From: Cryobacterium luteum
Lineage (GTDB): Bacteria; Actinomycetota; Actinomycetes; Actinomycetales; Microbacteriaceae
Length of the DNA: 64,000 nucleotides
Direction: 5' to 3'
Assembly (NCBI RefSeq): GCF_900110125.1
Contig: NZ_FOCN01000011.1
Coordinates: 1-64,000, forward strand
Under the pieces are notes generated by a model. The model saw only the letters and a list, made by a program, of their open reading frames with translations, was not told the DNA's origin and searched no databases. Of the stretch, positions 36,487 through 46,580 are shown piece by piece. The position numbers were made by a program, and so were the translations under genes. Within the stretch, counting starts at the first letter, position 1. Every line of letters starts with the position of its first letter.

Positions 36487-36492
36487 CATAAT
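36487..36492 (+). promoter_or_regulatory. -10 box CATAAT before the VKOR gene
   Basis: CATAAT ends seven bases before the GTG at 36500, with no ribosome binding site, so the transcript is probably leaderless or nearly so. An inverted repeat GCCACG/CGTGGC (36469-36487) touches the box and could be an operator. Confidence 0.55.
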
Positions 36493-36499
36493 CGCAAGA

Positions 36500-37099
36500 G
36501 TGCCACAGACAGAGCGTTCACAGCGTCCAACCGGCCTGGCTTTTTTCCTGATCACCGCCGGAATCATCGCGTTTGCAGCGGCCTTCGCCCTCACGCTCGA
36601 CAAGATCCACTTGCTCGAGGATCCGAACGCTCAGCTGAGCTGCAGTTTCAGTGTTCTCATCGGTTGCGCGACCAATCTCTCCGCGCCGCAGGGAGCCGTG
36701 TTCGGCTTTCCGAACTCGCTGATCGGACTCGCCGCCTGGAGTGTGATCATCACGATCGGCATGGCGATACTGGCCGGGGCGCGGTTTGCCCGCTGGTTCT
36801 GGGTGGGACTCAACGTCGGCATGCTCGCCGCGATCACCCTCGTGATCTGGTTCATCGGCCAGAGCATCTTCGTGCTCGACGTGCTCTGCCCTTGGTGCAT
36901 GGTGACCTGGGCGGTGACCATTCCGGTTTTTCTCACCGTGACCCTCTATAACGTGAAGGTCGGCAACCTGCCGGGTGGGGCATCCGTTCGCCGCGTGGCT
37001 GCCGGAGCCTATTCGTGGATTTTCGTCATCACGATCGTCTGCTATATCGTGTTTTTCATCGTTGCGCAGGTCAACATGGACGTGCTGAACCGACTGTAA
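36500..37099 (+). CDS. Vitamin K epoxide reductase (VKOR) family protein
   Basis: The 199-residue membrane protein has five hydrophobic helices and VKOR hallmarks: the loop Cys pair in CSFSVLIGC, the GFPNSLIGL motif, and the quinone-site CPWC. In actinobacteria VKOR reoxidises DsbA-like thiol oxidases, so it supports disulfide formation outside the membrane. The GTG at 36500 is chosen because of the -10 box spacing and because the earlier open frame adds an Arg-rich, non-family stretch. It lies alone, convergent with ndk. Confidence 0.9.
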   Translation: MPQTERSQRPTGLAFFLITAGIIAFAAAFALTLDKIHLLEDPNAQLSCSFSVLIGCATNLSAPQGAVFGFPNSLIGLAAWSVIITIGMAILAGARFARWFWVGLNVGMLAAITLVIWFIGQSIFVLDVLCPWCMVTWAVTIPVFLTVTLYNVKVGNLPGGASVRRVAAGAYSWIFVITIVCYIVFFIVAQVNMDVLNRL

Positions 37100-37110
37100 T
37101 CTGAACCGAA

Positions 37111-37145
37111 AATTGCCCCCGCTCAGAATTGAGACGAGGGCAATT
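37111..37145. terminator. Bidirectional terminator between VKOR gene and ndk
   Basis: An 8-bp outer stem (AATTGCCC/GGGCAATT) encloses a 4-bp inner stem (CTCA/TGAG). The gap is 59 bp between convergent genes. Confidence 0.8.
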
Positions 37146-37158
37146 GGCGTGGTGCTGG

Positions 37159-37581
37159 CTAGTCGAACCAGAGGGCGAGCTCGCGCGCGGCGGACTCGGC
37201 TGAGTCCGAGCCGTGCACGAGGTTCTGCTGAACCTTCACGCCCCAGTCGCGACCGAGGTCACCGCGGATGGTGCCGGGCGCGGCGGTCGTGGGGTCGGTG
37301 GTGCCGGCGAGGGCACGGAAGCCCTCGATGACCCGGTTGCCGGCGATGCGGAACGCGACGATGGGGCCGCTCTCCATGAATTCCACGAGGGGCTCGTAGA
37401 ACGGCTTGCCCTCGTGCTCGGCGTAGTGCGCGGCGAGCAGCGAGCGGTCGGGTTCGACGAGCTTCACGTCGACGAGGGAATACCCCTTGGCTTCGATGCG
37501 GCGCAAAATTTCGCCGGTCAGGTTGCGGGCAACGCCGTCGGGCTTGACCAGGACGAGGGTTTCTTCGATCGGGGTGTTCAT
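37159..37581 (-). CDS. ndk: Nucleoside-diphosphate kinase
   Basis: This 140-residue enzyme balances nucleoside triphosphates. KPDGVARNLTGEILRRIEAKGY at the N-terminus, RSLLAAHYAEHEGKPFYEPLVEFMESGP, and the phospho-His in NLVHGSDS are all present. AAGGAG precedes the ATG, which also overlaps the stop of the DUF4233 gene (ATGA). It is the last gene of the ileS-folC-DUF4233-ndk operon. Confidence 0.97.
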   Translation of the reverse strand: MNTPIEETLVLVKPDGVARNLTGEILRRIEAKGYSLVDVKLVEPDRSLLAAHYAEHEGKPFYEPLVEFMESGPIVAFRIAGNRVIEGFRALAGTTDPTTAAPGTIRGDLGRDWGVKVQQNLVHGSDSAESAARELALWFD

Positions 37582-37955
37582 ACAGTCTCCTTGGATTGGT
37601 CGGGATTTGAGTGGTCGATGCGGGAACCGGTGATCATGCAGTAGGTCCACATGGCGGCAAACAGGGCGCCGACGAAGAACATGGCCGGCGTGACGAACCC
37701 GGTGGCGATGATGACCGCCTGCAGCAGCCAGCCGATCGCGTACGACCAGCGATAGCGCAGGAGTCCGATCAGCGCGACCATAGCGAGGACGAGCAGCACA
37801 CCGCCGATGATGACGGCGAGCGGGGAGACCGGGCCGGGTTCGGCCTGGACCGACACCAGGCCGAGCGTGACGACGGTGCCCAGGAAGACGACGATGGTCT
37901 CGAAGCCGAGGAGGATCGTGGCGAGCGAGCGTGTGACCGAGCGCGGCCCCCTCAT
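37578..37955 (-). CDS. DUF4233 domain membrane protein
   Basis: The 125-residue protein has four transmembrane helices (SLATILLGFETIVVFLGTVVTLG, LAVIIGGVLLVLAMVALIGLL, YAIGWLLQAVIIATGFV, PAMFFVGALFAAMWTYCMI) and ends in a polar tail. It is the DUF4233 protein that is regularly found between folC and ndk in actinobacteria. Start and stop both overlap their neighbours by four bases, so its level is coupled to FolC and Ndk. No function is known. Confidence 0.88.
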   Translation of the reverse strand: MRGPRSVTRSLATILLGFETIVVFLGTVVTLGLVSVQAEPGPVSPLAVIIGGVLLVLAMVALIGLLRYRWSYAIGWLLQAVIIATGFVTPAMFFVGALFAAMWTYCMITGSRIDHSNPDQSKETV

Positions 37956-39412
37956 TTCTCCATCCATTCGCCGGCGGCGGCGAGGGTGATCGCTTCGCCG
38001 ACGAGCACGATGGATCCGGTGACCAGCACGGCCCGCTTGGGCGCCTCGGCGGCCCACTCGCGAGCGCTGTCGAGGGCACCGGCCAGGTCGTCGAAGCGGA
38101 ACGTGACCTGCTCGCTGGTCCACTCGGCGATATTGTCGGCGAGGTCGTCCATGCGCACGGCACGTTCGGAGTGCGGCTCGGTGACGTAGAACCGGTCGAC
38201 CTGGGGGGCGAGGGCCGCGATGATGCCTCCAGCGTCCTTGTCGGCGAGGATTCCGACCACGACGGCGATCTCGTCGAAGTCGAAGTACGCCTCGAGGGCC
38301 GCCGCGAGGGCCGTGGCACCGTGCGGGTTGTGCGCGGCGTCCACGAGCACGGTCGGTTCGATACCGACCAGTTGCAGGCGTCCGGGTGAGGTCGCGCTGC
38401 CGAGTCCCTCAGCGAGCAGATCCCCGACCAGGGCCTGGCTGCCCGCGCCGAGGAACGATTCGACGGCGGCGATGGCGAGTGCCGCGTTTTGGGCCTGGTG
38501 GGTGCCGTAGAGCGGCAGGAACAACTCGTTGTAGGTGCCGGCGAGGCCGCGCACCGAGATGACCTGGCCGCCGACCGCGACGGTGCTCGAGAGCAGTTCG
38601 AACCCCTCGTTCTCGCGGGCGAGGGTCGACTCGCTCAGTTCGACTGCACGGTCGAGTTCGGCCTGAACTTCCGGGCTCTGGGCTGCAGAAACCACGGCTG
38701 CCGCCGGCTTGATGATGCCGCTCTTGGTGCGGGCGATCTCGGCGACGGTGTTGCCGAGGCGCAGGGTGTGATCGAGGGCGATCGGGGTGAACACGGCCAC
38801 CTGGCCGTCGGCGACATTGGTGGAATCCCATTCGCCGCCCATGCCGACCTCGATCACGGCGACGTCCACCGGTGCGTCGGCGAAGCAGGCGAAGGCGAGC
38901 ACGGTGAGCGCCTCGAAGAAGGTCAGGGGTACCTCGCCGGCCGCTTCGAGCTCCTGGTCAACGAGCCCCAGATAGGGCTGGATGTCGGCCCAGTTCGCGG
39001 CGAGAATCTGGTCGCTGATCGGTTCGCCGTCAATGACGATGCGTTCGTTCAGCCGCACCAGGTGTGGGCTGGTCAGCAGGCCGGTGCGCAGGCCATAGGC
39101 GCGCACAATGCTCTCGACCAGACGGCTCGTGCTGGTCTTTCCGTTGGTGCCGGCCACGTGAATGATCGGGTACGAACTCTGCGGATCACCGAGAAAGTCC
39201 AGTGCGCGCCGGGTGGGCGCGAGGCGCGGCTGCGGCTGCGCCTCCCCCACCCGCAACAGCAGCTCGGCGAAGACGGCGTCTCCCGCTTCGCGGAAGGCGT
39301 CGAGGGGCGCCGGCTGGTTCATCGGCTCCTCATCGTCGCCGCGCCCGGTGATGTTCTTCCAGTCGGCGCTGTCGTCGGCGGGGATACCGTCGGTCGGGGT
39401 GTTATCAGACAA
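37952..39412 (-). CDS. folC: Bifunctional folylpolyglutamate synthase/dihydrofolate synthase
   Basis: The 486-residue Mur-ligase-like enzyme adds glutamate to folates. Motifs: P-loop [42 protein letters not shown] (the family EVGLGGRLDATN), [15 protein letters not shown] and VDAAHNPHG. The N-terminal 50 residues are acidic and not part of the domain. The TTG start at 39412 follows CGGAG and overlaps ileS by 8 bases; an ATG 30 codons in ([14 protein letters not shown]) is an alternative. It lies directly downstream of ileS in the T-box operon. Confidence 0.92.
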   Translation of the reverse strand: MSDNTPTDGIPADDSADWKNITGRGDDEEPMNQPAPLDAFREAGDAVFAELLLRVGEAQPQPRLAPTRRALDFLGDPQSSYPIIHVAGTNGKTSTSRLVESIVRAYGLRTGLLTSPHLVRLNERIVIDGEPISDQILAANWADIQPYLGLVDQELEAAGEVPLTFFEALTVLAFACFADAPVDVAVIEVGMGGEWDSTNVADGQVAVFTPIALDHTLRLGNTVAEIARTKSGIIKPAAAVVSAAQSPEVQAELDRAVELSESTLARENEGFELLSSTVAVGGQVISVRGLAGTYNELFLPLYGTHQAQNAALAIAAVESFLGAGSQALVGDLLAEGLGSATSPGRLQLVGIEPTVLVDAAHNPHGATALAAALEAYFDFDEIAVVVGILADKDAGGIIAALAPQVDRFYVTEPHSERAVRMDDLADNIAEWTSEQVTFRFDDLAGALDSAREWAAEAPKRAVLVTGSIVLVGEAITLAAAGEWMEK

Positions 39413-42400
39413 GGATGGCTCCGTTCACGCGTGCGACGGCTACGATGACGGCGCCCAGATTGACATAGTGGTCGGCTGCGAACCGTACGTAGTGCTCGAC
39501 CGGCGCGCCGACGCGCGCTTCGAGCCACTCGGACGGCAGGTCAGCGGGAAAGTCGCCGGTGGACGGGCGGTGGGTGCTGAAACTCGTTGCGAGGGTCTCG
39601 GCCGCAACATCGACTCCCCGAGCGAGGTCGAAGGAATCGGCATCCGCTTCGCTTTGAAAGACGAGATCCAAACGGATGCGGTCGCTCACCTGAAAGCCCG
39701 CCGACTTGCGGGTGTCCTGCACGGCGCGAATGAGGTCGCGGGCGAAGCCCTCGGCCTCGAGCTCGGGGGTGGTGGTGGTCGCGAGCAGCGCGAAACCGCC
39801 GCCGGGCAGCAGCGCGAGGGCGGCGGCACCGTCGCCGGCGTCGCTGTTCGCTTCAAGGGTCAGCTCGTACTCACTCGGCTCCAGGGCGATGCCGCCGGCC
39901 GTGACGACGCCGTCGGTCTCGCTCCAGTCGCCGGCGCGGGCGGCCTTGATGACCAGCTGCACCTGCTTGCCGAGGCGGGGACCGGCGGCGCGGGCGTTGA
40001 CGACGAGCTTGCTCGTGACACCGTAGGCTGGGGCGCTGTCGTCTTCGAGTTCGATCAGCGTGACCGTCTTCAGGTTGAGCTCGTCGCGGAGAATGGCGAC
40101 GAAAGAGGCCAGCGCCTGCGTGTTGCCGGTGACGACGGTGAGGTTGGTCAGCGGCAGGCGCACCCGCAGGCCGGCCTGTTTGCGCAGCGACAGCACGGTG
40201 CTGCTGATCAGGCGCACCTGGTCCATCGTCGTGACGAGCTCATCGTCGGCGGGGAACAGGGTGGCGTCGGGCCAGTCTTCGAGGTGCACGCTGCGGCCGC
40301 CGGTGAGCCCCTGCCAGATGCGCTCGGTGACGAGGGGCAGCAGCGGCGCGGTGACCCGGCAAACGGTTTCCAACACGGTGTACAGGGTGTCGAAGGCTTC
40401 GTGGGCGGTGGCCCCTTCGGCGGCACCGCCCCAGAACCGGTCGCGCGACCGACGCACGTACCAGTTGGTGAGCACGTCGGCGAAGTCACGCAGCCGTGCG
40501 GCGGCGACGGTGCTGTCGAGGGCTTCGAGGTCGCTCGTGACGCCGACGATAAGGTCGCGGGTCTTGGCGAGCAGGTATCGATCGAGCACGTCGGTCGAAT
40601 CGGTGCGCCAGGTGGCTTCATAGCCGCTGGCACCGTTGGCGGAAGATTTAGTGGACGACGACGCATTCGCATAGAGGGTGAAGAAGTAGTACGTGCTCCA
40701 CAGCGGCAGCATGACCTGGCGGGCACCTTCGCGAATGCCCTCCTCGGTGACGACAAGGTTGCCGCCGCGCAGCACCGGGGAGCTCATCAGGAACCAGCGC
40801 ATGGCGTCGGCACCGTCACGGTCGAAAACTTCGTTCACGTCGGGGTAGTTGCGCAGCGACTTGCTCATCTTCTGGCCGTCGTTGCCGAGTACGATGCCGT
40901 GGCTGACCACGTTCTTGAAGGCCGGTCGGTCGAACAGGGCGGTGGAGAGCACGTGCAGCAGGTAGAACCAGCCGCGGGTCTGCCCGATGTACTCCACGAT
41001 GAAGTCGGCGGGGTTGTGGGCTTCGAACCATTCCCGATTCTCGAACGGGTAGTGCACCTGCGCGAACGGCATCGAGCCGGAGTCGAACCAGACGTCGAGC
41101 ACATCGGTGATGCGCCGCATCGTGGACTGTCCGGTGGGGTCGTCGGGGTTCGGTCGGGTCAGCTGATCGATGTACGGGCGGTGCAGGTCGGTCGGGCGCA
41201 CCCCGAAGTCGGCGGCCAACTCGTCGAGCGAGCCGTAGACATCCGTTCGGGGGTATTCGGGGTTGTCGCTCTTCCAGACCGGGATGGGTGAACCCCAGTA
41301 GCGGTTGCGGCTGATCGACCAGTCGCGGGCGTTGCCGATCCACTTGCCGAACTGGCCGTCCTTGACGTTTTCCGGAACCCAGTTCACCTGTTGGTTGAGC
41401 TCGACCATGCGCGGACGAAAGTCGGTGACGCGCACGAACCAGCTCGACACCGCCTTGTAGATGAGCGGGTTGCGGCAGCGCCAGCAGTGCGGGTATGAGT
41501 GCTCGTAGCTGGCCTGGCGAATGAGCCGGCCGTTGGCCTTGAGCAGCGCGGTGAGCGGCTTGTTGGCGTCGCTCCAGAGCTGGCCGGCCACTTCGGGAAC
41601 GTCGCTGAGAAACTTTCCGCCGTCGTCGAGCGAGAGGATCACCGGGATGCCGGCGGCCTCACAGACCTTCTGGTCTTCCTCGCCGTAGGCGGGAGCCTGG
41701 TGCACGATGCCGGTACCGTCGCTCGTGGTGACGTAGTCGGCCACGAGGATGCGCCAGGCGTTCTGGGTGCCCCAGACCGCTTCGTCGGCATAGTAATCGA
41801 ACAGGCGGTCGTAGCTGACACCCTCGAGCTCGAGCCCGGTCACCGTGCGCGAAACGGATGCGACGGCCTCAGCCGCCGACTCATAGCCGAGGTCCTTGGC
41901 GTAGTTGCCGACCAGGTCGATCGCGATGAGGTATTCGGCGCCGAGCACCGTGGCATCGGCTGATCCTTCGCGCAGCACCTCGGCATCGGGTGTGCCGTTC
42001 GGGCCGGCCGGCACGACGGCGTAGACGATTTCGGGGCCCACGGCGAGCGCGAAGTTCGTCGGGAGGGTCCACGGGGTCGTGGTCCAGGCCAGCGCACGCA
42101 CGGCGGTGAGGCCGAGCGCTTCGGCCTTGGCGCCGATCAGCGGAAAGGTGACCGTGACCGTCTGGTCCTGACGCATCTTGTAGACGTCGTCGTCCATGCG
42201 CAGTTCGTGGTTGGAGAGCGGGGTCTGGTCGCGCCAGCAATAGGGCAGCACCCGGTAGCCCTCGTAGGCCAGCCCCTTGGTGTGCAGCTGCTTGAATGCC
42301 CAGATCACCGACTCCATGAAGGTGATGTCGAGGGTCTTGTAGTCGTTCTCGAAGTCGACCCAGCGAGCCTGGCGGGTGACGTACTCTTCCCAGTCCTTGG

Positions 42401-42821
42401 TGTATTCGAGCACCGACTCGCGGGCCACCGCGTTGAACGCCGCAAGACCCATCTCTTCGATCTGGCTCTTATCGGTGATGCCGAGCTTGCGTTCGGCTTC
42501 GAGTTCGGCGGGCAGGCCGTGGGTGTCCCAGCCGAACCGGCGGTGCACCTGCTTGCCGCGCATGGTCTGAAACCGGGGGAACAGGTCTTTGGCGTAGCCG
42601 GTGAGCAGGTGGCCGTAGTGCGGCAGACCGTTGGCGAACGGCGGGCCGTCGTAGAAGGTCCACTCCTCGGCACCGTCGCGCTGGTCGATCGAGGCCTGAA
42701 AGGTGTCGTCGTTCTTCCAGAATTCGAGCACCTCGTTTTCAAGGGCCGGAAAGTTCGGCGAGGGAACGATGGCCTCGGCAGGCGTGCCGTGGGGGGGCGT
42801 AGTACTGCTCTTGGGGTACAA
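39405..42821 (-). CDS. ileS: Isoleucyl-tRNA synthetase
   Basis: The 1138-residue class I synthetase is of the eukaryote-like type (as in other actinobacteria, with Trp-rich [20 protein letters not shown]). Motifs: HIGH variant HYGH near residue 70, the CP1 editing domain with [18 protein letters not shown] in [14 protein letters not shown] near residue 650, and an anticodon-binding C-terminus. The start is a TTG at 42821 with a perfect AGGAG seven bases upstream; the longer open frame beyond it runs through the T-box leader and is not coding. Expression is expected to rise when tRNA-Ile is uncharged. Confidence 0.97.
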   Translation of the reverse strand: MYPKSSTTPPHGTPAEAIVPSPNFPALENEVLEFWKNDDTFQASIDQRDGAEEWTFYDGPPFANGLPHYGHLLTGYAKDLFPRFQTMRGKQVHRRFGWDTHGLPAELEAERKLGITDKSQIEEMGLAAFNAVARESVLEYTKDWEEYVTRQARWVDFENDYKTLDITFMESVIWAFKQLHTKGLAYEGYRVLPYCWRDQTPLSNHELRMDDDVYKMRQDQTVTVTFPLIGAKAEALGLTAVRALAWTTTPWTLPTNFALAVGPEIVYAVVPAGPNGTPDAEVLREGSADATVLGAEYLIAIDLVGNYAKDLGYESAAEAVASVSRTVTGLELEGVSYDRLFDYYADEAVWGTQNAWRILVADYVTTSDGTGIVHQAPAYGEEDQKVCEAAGIPVILSLDDGGKFLSDVPEVAGQLWSDANKPLTALLKANGRLIRQASYEHSYPHCWRCRNPLIYKAVSSWFVRVTDFRPRMVELNQQVNWVPENVKDGQFGKWIGNARDWSISRNRYWGSPIPVWKSDNPEYPRTDVYGSLDELAADFGVRPTDLHRPYIDQLTRPNPDDPTGQSTMRRITDVLDVWFDSGSMPFAQVHYPFENREWFEAHNPADFIVEYIGQTRGWFYLLHVLSTALFDRPAFKNVVSHGIVLGNDGQKMSKSLRNYPDVNEVFDRDGADAMRWFLMSSPVLRGGNLVVTEEGIREGARQVMLPLWSTYYFFTLYANASSSTKSSANGASGYEATWRTDSTDVLDRYLLAKTRDLIVGVTSDLEALDSTVAAARLRDFADVLTNWYVRRSRDRFWGGAAEGATAHEAFDTLYTVLETVCRVTAPLLPLVTERIWQGLTGGRSVHLEDWPDATLFPADDELVTTMDQVRLISSTVLSLRKQAGLRVRLPLTNLTVVTGNTQALASFVAILRDELNLKTVTLIELEDDSAPAYGVTSKLVVNARAAGPRLGKQVQLVIKAARAGDWSETDGVVTAGGIALEPSEYELTLEANSDAGDGAAALALLPGGGFALLATTTTPELEAEGFARDLIRAVQDTRKSAGFQVSDRIRLDLVFQSEADADSFDLARGVDVAAETLATSFSTHRPSTGDFPADLPSEWLEARVGAPVEHYVRFAADHYVNLGAVIVAVARVNGAILV

Positions 42822-42828
42822 AATGCTT

Positions 42829-43047
42829 CTCCTACCGGGACGGGTCACTGGGGCCCTGCTCCACGAGGACGAACGATTCTGTAGAAATCGCCGCGGTACC
42901 ACCTCGCTTGCCGCCCGAAACCGCTGGGCGACCGCTTGTTCAAAGGCTGTGACGGGCCCGACCCGTTCGGTTCTACTGAGCTGCCAACCCGAGGGCGGGC
43001 ATCCGTTCTTCCAAAGACTCCCCGGTGATAGCCGGGTCACTGTCATT
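42829..43047 (-). promoter_or_regulatory. T-box riboswitch of ileS, ultrashort stem I translational type
   Basis: Upstream of ileS on the minus strand lie a short stem I (CCCGG / CCGGG around CTATCA, containing the isoleucine specifier ATC), GGGGAGTCTTTGGAAGAACGG, and further on AGGTGGTACCGCGG, the conserved T-box bulge sequence that pairs with the tRNA acceptor end. The region ends at the AGGAG ribosome binding site (42829-42833). Such ultrashort stem I T-boxes in actinobacterial ileS genes control translation start through sequestering of the Shine-Dalgarno sequence. Stem-level boundaries are by eye; a -10-like TACGAT (43059-43054) could be the promoter. Confidence 0.9.
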
Positions 43048-43083
43048 GACCACAATCGTACCGGATGAACGACCGCCGTAGCC

Positions 43084-43089
43084 TAACGT
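43084..43089 (+). promoter_or_regulatory. -10 box of a leaderless promoter (TAACGT)
   Basis: TAACGT ends six bases before the GTG at 43096, divergent from the ileS T-box, leaving about 30 bp between it and the ileS promoter candidate. Confidence 0.6.
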
Positions 43090-43095
43090 TGAGGG

Positions 43096-44760
43096 GTGAA
43101 GAATCAAATGCGGCGCCCAGCCCGTCCCCGTCGTCTGCTCGCCGCCACGACCGGCATCGTCGCCCTCGGGCTGCTGTTGGCCGGCTGCACGCCGGCCGGC
43201 CCGAACGAACCGGCCGGCGAGCCCCGAAGCGGCGGCACGCTCACCTACGCCTCCGGCGACGCCGAGCCGAGCTGCCTCGACCCGCACGTCGGCGGAAACT
43301 TTCCCCAGGCGCTGGTCAGCGCCCAGTACCTCGAATCGCTCGTCTCCCGTAACGACGCCGGCCAGATCATTCCCTGGCTGGCCGAGTCCTGGACCCCGAG
43401 CGACGACGGCCTGACCTGGGACTTCACCCTGCGCGCCGATGTGACCTTCACCGACGGCACCGCATTCGACGCCGCAGCCGTGCAGGCCAACATCGCGCAC
43501 CTGCAGAACCCGACGACACTCTCCTCGACCGGATACCTGGCCCTCGGCAAGGTGAAGACCGTTGCGGCGGTCTCCCCCACCGTCGTGCGCTTCACCCTGA
43601 CAGAACCGGACAGCGCCCTGCTCGAGTCACTGTCCCAGCCCTGGCTCGCCATGGAATCGCCGGCCGCCCTCGAACGCAGCCAGGACGAGAACTGTGCCAG
43701 CCCGGTCGGCACCGGCCCGTTCATCGTGCAGAGCTGGGTGAAGCAGAACGCCATCACCCTCGTGCGCAACGACGATTACGTCTCCCCTCCAGCGGATGCC
43801 GCCCACGCCGGCCCCGCCTACCTTGAGGAGGTCATCTGGCGGTTCATCCCCGACTCGGCATCGCGCTACGCGGCCCTGCAGTCCGGCGAGGTCGACGTGA
43901 TCGACAATGCCCAGCCGGACACGATCGTGCAGGCGAAGCAGAGCGATTCAATCGAGCAGCTCGACTCGCCCCGGCCCGGCGCCGCCAACCGCATCGAACT
44001 GAACTCGGGTCAGGCCCCCTTCAACGATGTGCGGGTGCGGGAGGCGTTCATCCGCTCGGCCAACGTGGACGATGCCGTGTCGAGCCTGTTCCAGGGCACG
44101 GCCACCCGCTCGTACTCGGCGCTGTCGAGCGTTGAGGGCACCGCCATCTCGAACGCCGCCCTGTTCGACTACGACCCGGCCGCCGCCGCCGAACTGCTCG
44201 ATGCGGCCGGCTGGAACGAAACGGATGCCGACGGCTACCGGGCCAAAGACGGTGTGCGGCTGTCGGTGGAGTTTCCGGTGAGCACCAACCAGTCCATTCC
44301 GGCCGAGCAGAGCGTGTTCGAGCAGATTCAGGCGACCGCGAAGGAGACCGGCTTCGAGGTGAACCTCGCTCCGATGGATCTCTCCAGCTGGTACGCCGCC
44401 CTCGCCTCCAACGACTACGACGCGGTGAGCGCGCCGTACACCAAGGTCGGCCCCGACGTGCTGCGCATTCTGTACCACTCCGACAGCATCGTGCCGGCGC
44501 CAAGCGGGTACTTCGCCAACCTCGCCCAGGTGAACGACCCCGAGATCGATGCGCTGCTCACGACGGCGGCGCGCACCACGGATACCGACGAGCGCAGCTC
44601 CCTCTACGCCGACGCCCAGAACCGCATTCTGGAAGGCTTCTACCTTCTGCCGCTCTACGACCAGCAGAATCACTTTCTGCTGCGCGGCGATGTGCAGGGC
44701 CTTCGCACCCTGCCGACCGTGGCCGTGCCCACCCTGTACGACACGTGGCTGAACCGGTAA
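43096..44760 (+). CDS. ABC transporter substrate-binding lipoprotein, family 5 (peptide/nickel type)
   Basis: The 554-residue protein starts with a lipoprotein signal peptide ending in the lipobox LLAGC (residue 34 region), then a family 5 solute-binding fold: GGTLTYASGDAEPSCLDPH, YLESLVSRNDAGQIIPWLAESWTPSDDGLTWDFTLR, GTGPFIVQSW, RVREAFIRSANVDDAV, PLYDQQNH. It would bind oligopeptides or a related ligand outside the membrane and pass it to the two permeases next to it. It is the first gene of the transporter operon and overlaps the first permease gene. The ligand is not predictable. Confidence 0.92.
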   Translation: MKNQMRRPARPRRLLAATTGIVALGLLLAGCTPAGPNEPAGEPRSGGTLTYASGDAEPSCLDPHVGGNFPQALVSAQYLESLVSRNDAGQIIPWLAESWTPSDDGLTWDFTLRADVTFTDGTAFDAAAVQANIAHLQNPTTLSSTGYLALGKVKTVAAVSPTVVRFTLTEPDSALLESLSQPWLAMESPAALERSQDENCASPVGTGPFIVQSWVKQNAITLVRNDDYVSPPADAAHAGPAYLEEVIWRFIPDSASRYAALQSGEVDVIDNAQPDTIVQAKQSDSIEQLDSPRPGAANRIELNSGQAPFNDVRVREAFIRSANVDDAVSSLFQGTATRSYSALSSVEGTAISNAALFDYDPAAAAELLDAAGWNETDADGYRAKDGVRLSVEFPVSTNQSIPAEQSVFEQIQATAKETGFEVNLAPMDLSSWYAALASNDYDAVSAPYTKVGPDVLRILYHSDSIVPAPSGYFANLAQVNDPEIDALLTTAARTTDTDERSSLYADAQNRILEGFYLLPLYDQQNHFLLRGDVQGLRTLPTVAVPTLYDTWLNR

Positions 44761-45710
44761 GCCCACGCCGGGCCGCGCTGCGAGTGTTCGCCCCCGTGGC
44801 AGCCCGCCTCGGCGGAGCGATCTTCGTACTCTGGGCGGTGGCCTCGATCACCTTTTTCGCGGTGCGCCTCATCCCGGGCGACCCGGCCCAGGCGGTGCTC
44901 GGCGGCCCCGGATCGCAGGCGTCCCCCGAAGCTCTCGCCGCGGTGCGCACCGAATACGGGTTCGACAAACCCGTTTTGGTGCAGTATCTGGCCCAGCTCG
45001 GCCGCCTCGCCACCGGTGATCTCGGCCGGTCGTACGCCCTCAATCAGGATGTCGGGCCGCTCGTGCTCGATCAGCTCGGCGGCACCGTGCTGCTGGCCGT
45101 TCTGGCCCTGGCTCTGGCCTGGCTGCTTGCCCTCGCGCTGGCCGCCTGGTCGACGCGCGGCGGCACGGTCGCCGCCCGGGTGGGGTCCGGCCTCGAGATC
45201 GTCGCGGCGGCGCTGCCGCATTTCTGGCTGGCGACCTCGCTGATCGTGGTGTTCAGCATTTGGCTCGGCGTGCTGCCGCCGATCAGTACCGTTGGCGCCG
45301 CCGGACTGGTGCTTCCGGTGCTCACCCTCGCGATTCCGCTGGCCGGTTTTCTCGGCCAGATTCTGCGCGAATCGCTGCTCGCGGCGTTGGAGAGCCCCTT
45401 CGTGCTCTCGGCCCGCGCCCGCGGCGAGAGTGAGCGCGGAGTGCTCTGGACCCATGCGCTGCGGCACGCCTCCCTGCCCGCAATCAGCCTCTCCGGCTGG
45501 GCGTTCGGTTCACTGATCAGCGGCGCGGTGGTCGTTGAAACCATTTTCGCTCGCCCCGGGCTCGGTCGCACCCTGCTGACCGCCGTCACCCTGCGAGACG
45601 TTCCCGTGGTGATCGGCGTGGTCATGATCGTCGCGGTCGCCTACATTCTGATGACGCTGCTGACGGATGCCGCCACTCGCCTGGTCGATCCCCGATTGCG
45701 CAGCGAATGA
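44745..45710 (+). CDS. ABC transporter permease, DppB/OppB type
   Basis: The 321-residue permease has six transmembrane helices, with the typical N-terminal FFAVRLIPGDPAQAVLGG and GDLGRSYALN, and the cytoplasmic EAA loop (ARARGESERGVLWTHALRHASLPAIS) that contacts the ATPase. The GTG start overlaps the binding-protein gene by 16 bases. It forms a heterodimer with the next permease. Confidence 0.9.
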   Translation: MAEPVSPRRAALRVFAPVAARLGGAIFVLWAVASITFFAVRLIPGDPAQAVLGGPGSQASPEALAAVRTEYGFDKPVLVQYLAQLGRLATGDLGRSYALNQDVGPLVLDQLGGTVLLAVLALALAWLLALALAAWSTRGGTVAARVGSGLEIVAAALPHFWLATSLIVVFSIWLGVLPPISTVGAAGLVLPVLTLAIPLAGFLGQILRESLLAALESPFVLSARARGESERGVLWTHALRHASLPAISLSGWAFGSLISGAVVVETIFARPGLGRTLLTAVTLRDVPVVIGVVMIVAVAYILMTLLTDAATRLVDPRLRSE

Positions 45711-46567
45711 GCGATCTCGAGGTGCAGGCCGAGCTAGCCACCCAGGCTGCCCGCTCGGGTCAACCGCGCCGCCTCGGCCTGGCCGAGGCGACAGCCGGAC
45801 TGCTGGCCGTCTTTCTGCTGGTCGCTGCTGTGACGCCGCAGCTGTTGGCCCTCGGCGACCCTCTCGGCATTGACCCGCTCTCGGCGTTCATGCCGCCGAC
45901 GGGAGCGCACGTCTTCGGCACCGATGAGTCGGGCCGGGACATCTTCACCCGGGTGGTGCACGGCACCCAGTACTCGCTTGTGATCGGTGCCGCCGCCACG
46001 GCGATCGGGTTGGGGCTCGGCATCGTGCTCGGCACCCTGGCCGGGATGCTCGGCCGAGTGGTGGACTTCACCGTGAATCGGTTTCTTGAGGTGCTGTTCG
46101 CGTTTCCCGGCTTGCTCCTGGCCCTGCTGTTCATCGTCATCTTCGGCCCGGGAGTGGCGACCGCCACCATCGCCGTCGGGCTGTCCACAGCGCCCGGGTA
46201 TGCCCGGATCATTCGCGCGCAGCTGATCACGGTGCGCTCGGCGGCGTTCGTCGAGGCGGCGACCGTTCTTGGTCGCACCCGCTGGCAGATTCTGCTGCGT
46301 CACATTCTGCCGAACACCCTCGCACCGCTGTTGGTGCTCGCAACCCTCGGCATCGGGCAGGCCATCGTCTGGGCGGCGACGCTGAGCTACCTCGGCCTCG
46401 GCGCCGAACCGCCGACGGCCGAGTGGGGCGCCATGCTCTCGGCCGGGCGCACCTACATCACATCGGCCTGGTGGATGAGCTTCTTTCCCGGCCTGTTCAT
46501 CGTGCTGACCGCCGTGACGGCCACGGTGCTCGGCCGCAGCATCGACCGAAGAATGAGGCACGCATGA
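45707..46567 (+). CDS. ABC transporter permease, DppC/OppC type
   Basis: A 286-residue permease with six transmembrane helices and the DppC-like segments GTDESGRDIFTRVVHGTQYSLVIG, FAFPGLLLALLFIVIFGPG and EAA loop EAATVLGRTRWQILLRHILPN, then LGLGAEPPTAEWGAMLSAG. Its ATG overlaps the previous stop by four bases. Together with the DppB-like protein it forms the pore. Confidence 0.92.
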   Translation: MSDLEVQAELATQAARSGQPRRLGLAEATAGLLAVFLLVAAVTPQLLALGDPLGIDPLSAFMPPTGAHVFGTDESGRDIFTRVVHGTQYSLVIGAAATAIGLGLGIVLGTLAGMLGRVVDFTVNRFLEVLFAFPGLLLALLFIVIFGPGVATATIAVGLSTAPGYARIIRAQLITVRSAAFVEAATVLGRTRWQILLRHILPNTLAPLLVLATLGIGQAIVWAATLSYLGLGAEPPTAEWGAMLSAGRTYITSAWWMSFFPGLFIVLTAVTATVLGRSIDRRMRHA

Positions 46568-46580
46568 ACCCGAAGCACGA

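Noticed and set aside
39162-41291. 709-codon open frame opposite ileS and folC
   Set aside because: It covers clear synthetase motifs on the minus strand and reads as Arg/Gly/Val-rich noise.
42822-43055. Extension of ileS upstream to 43055
   Set aside because: The sequence is the T-box leader; a good AGGAG-N7-TTG start lies at 42821 and the extra residues match no synthetase.
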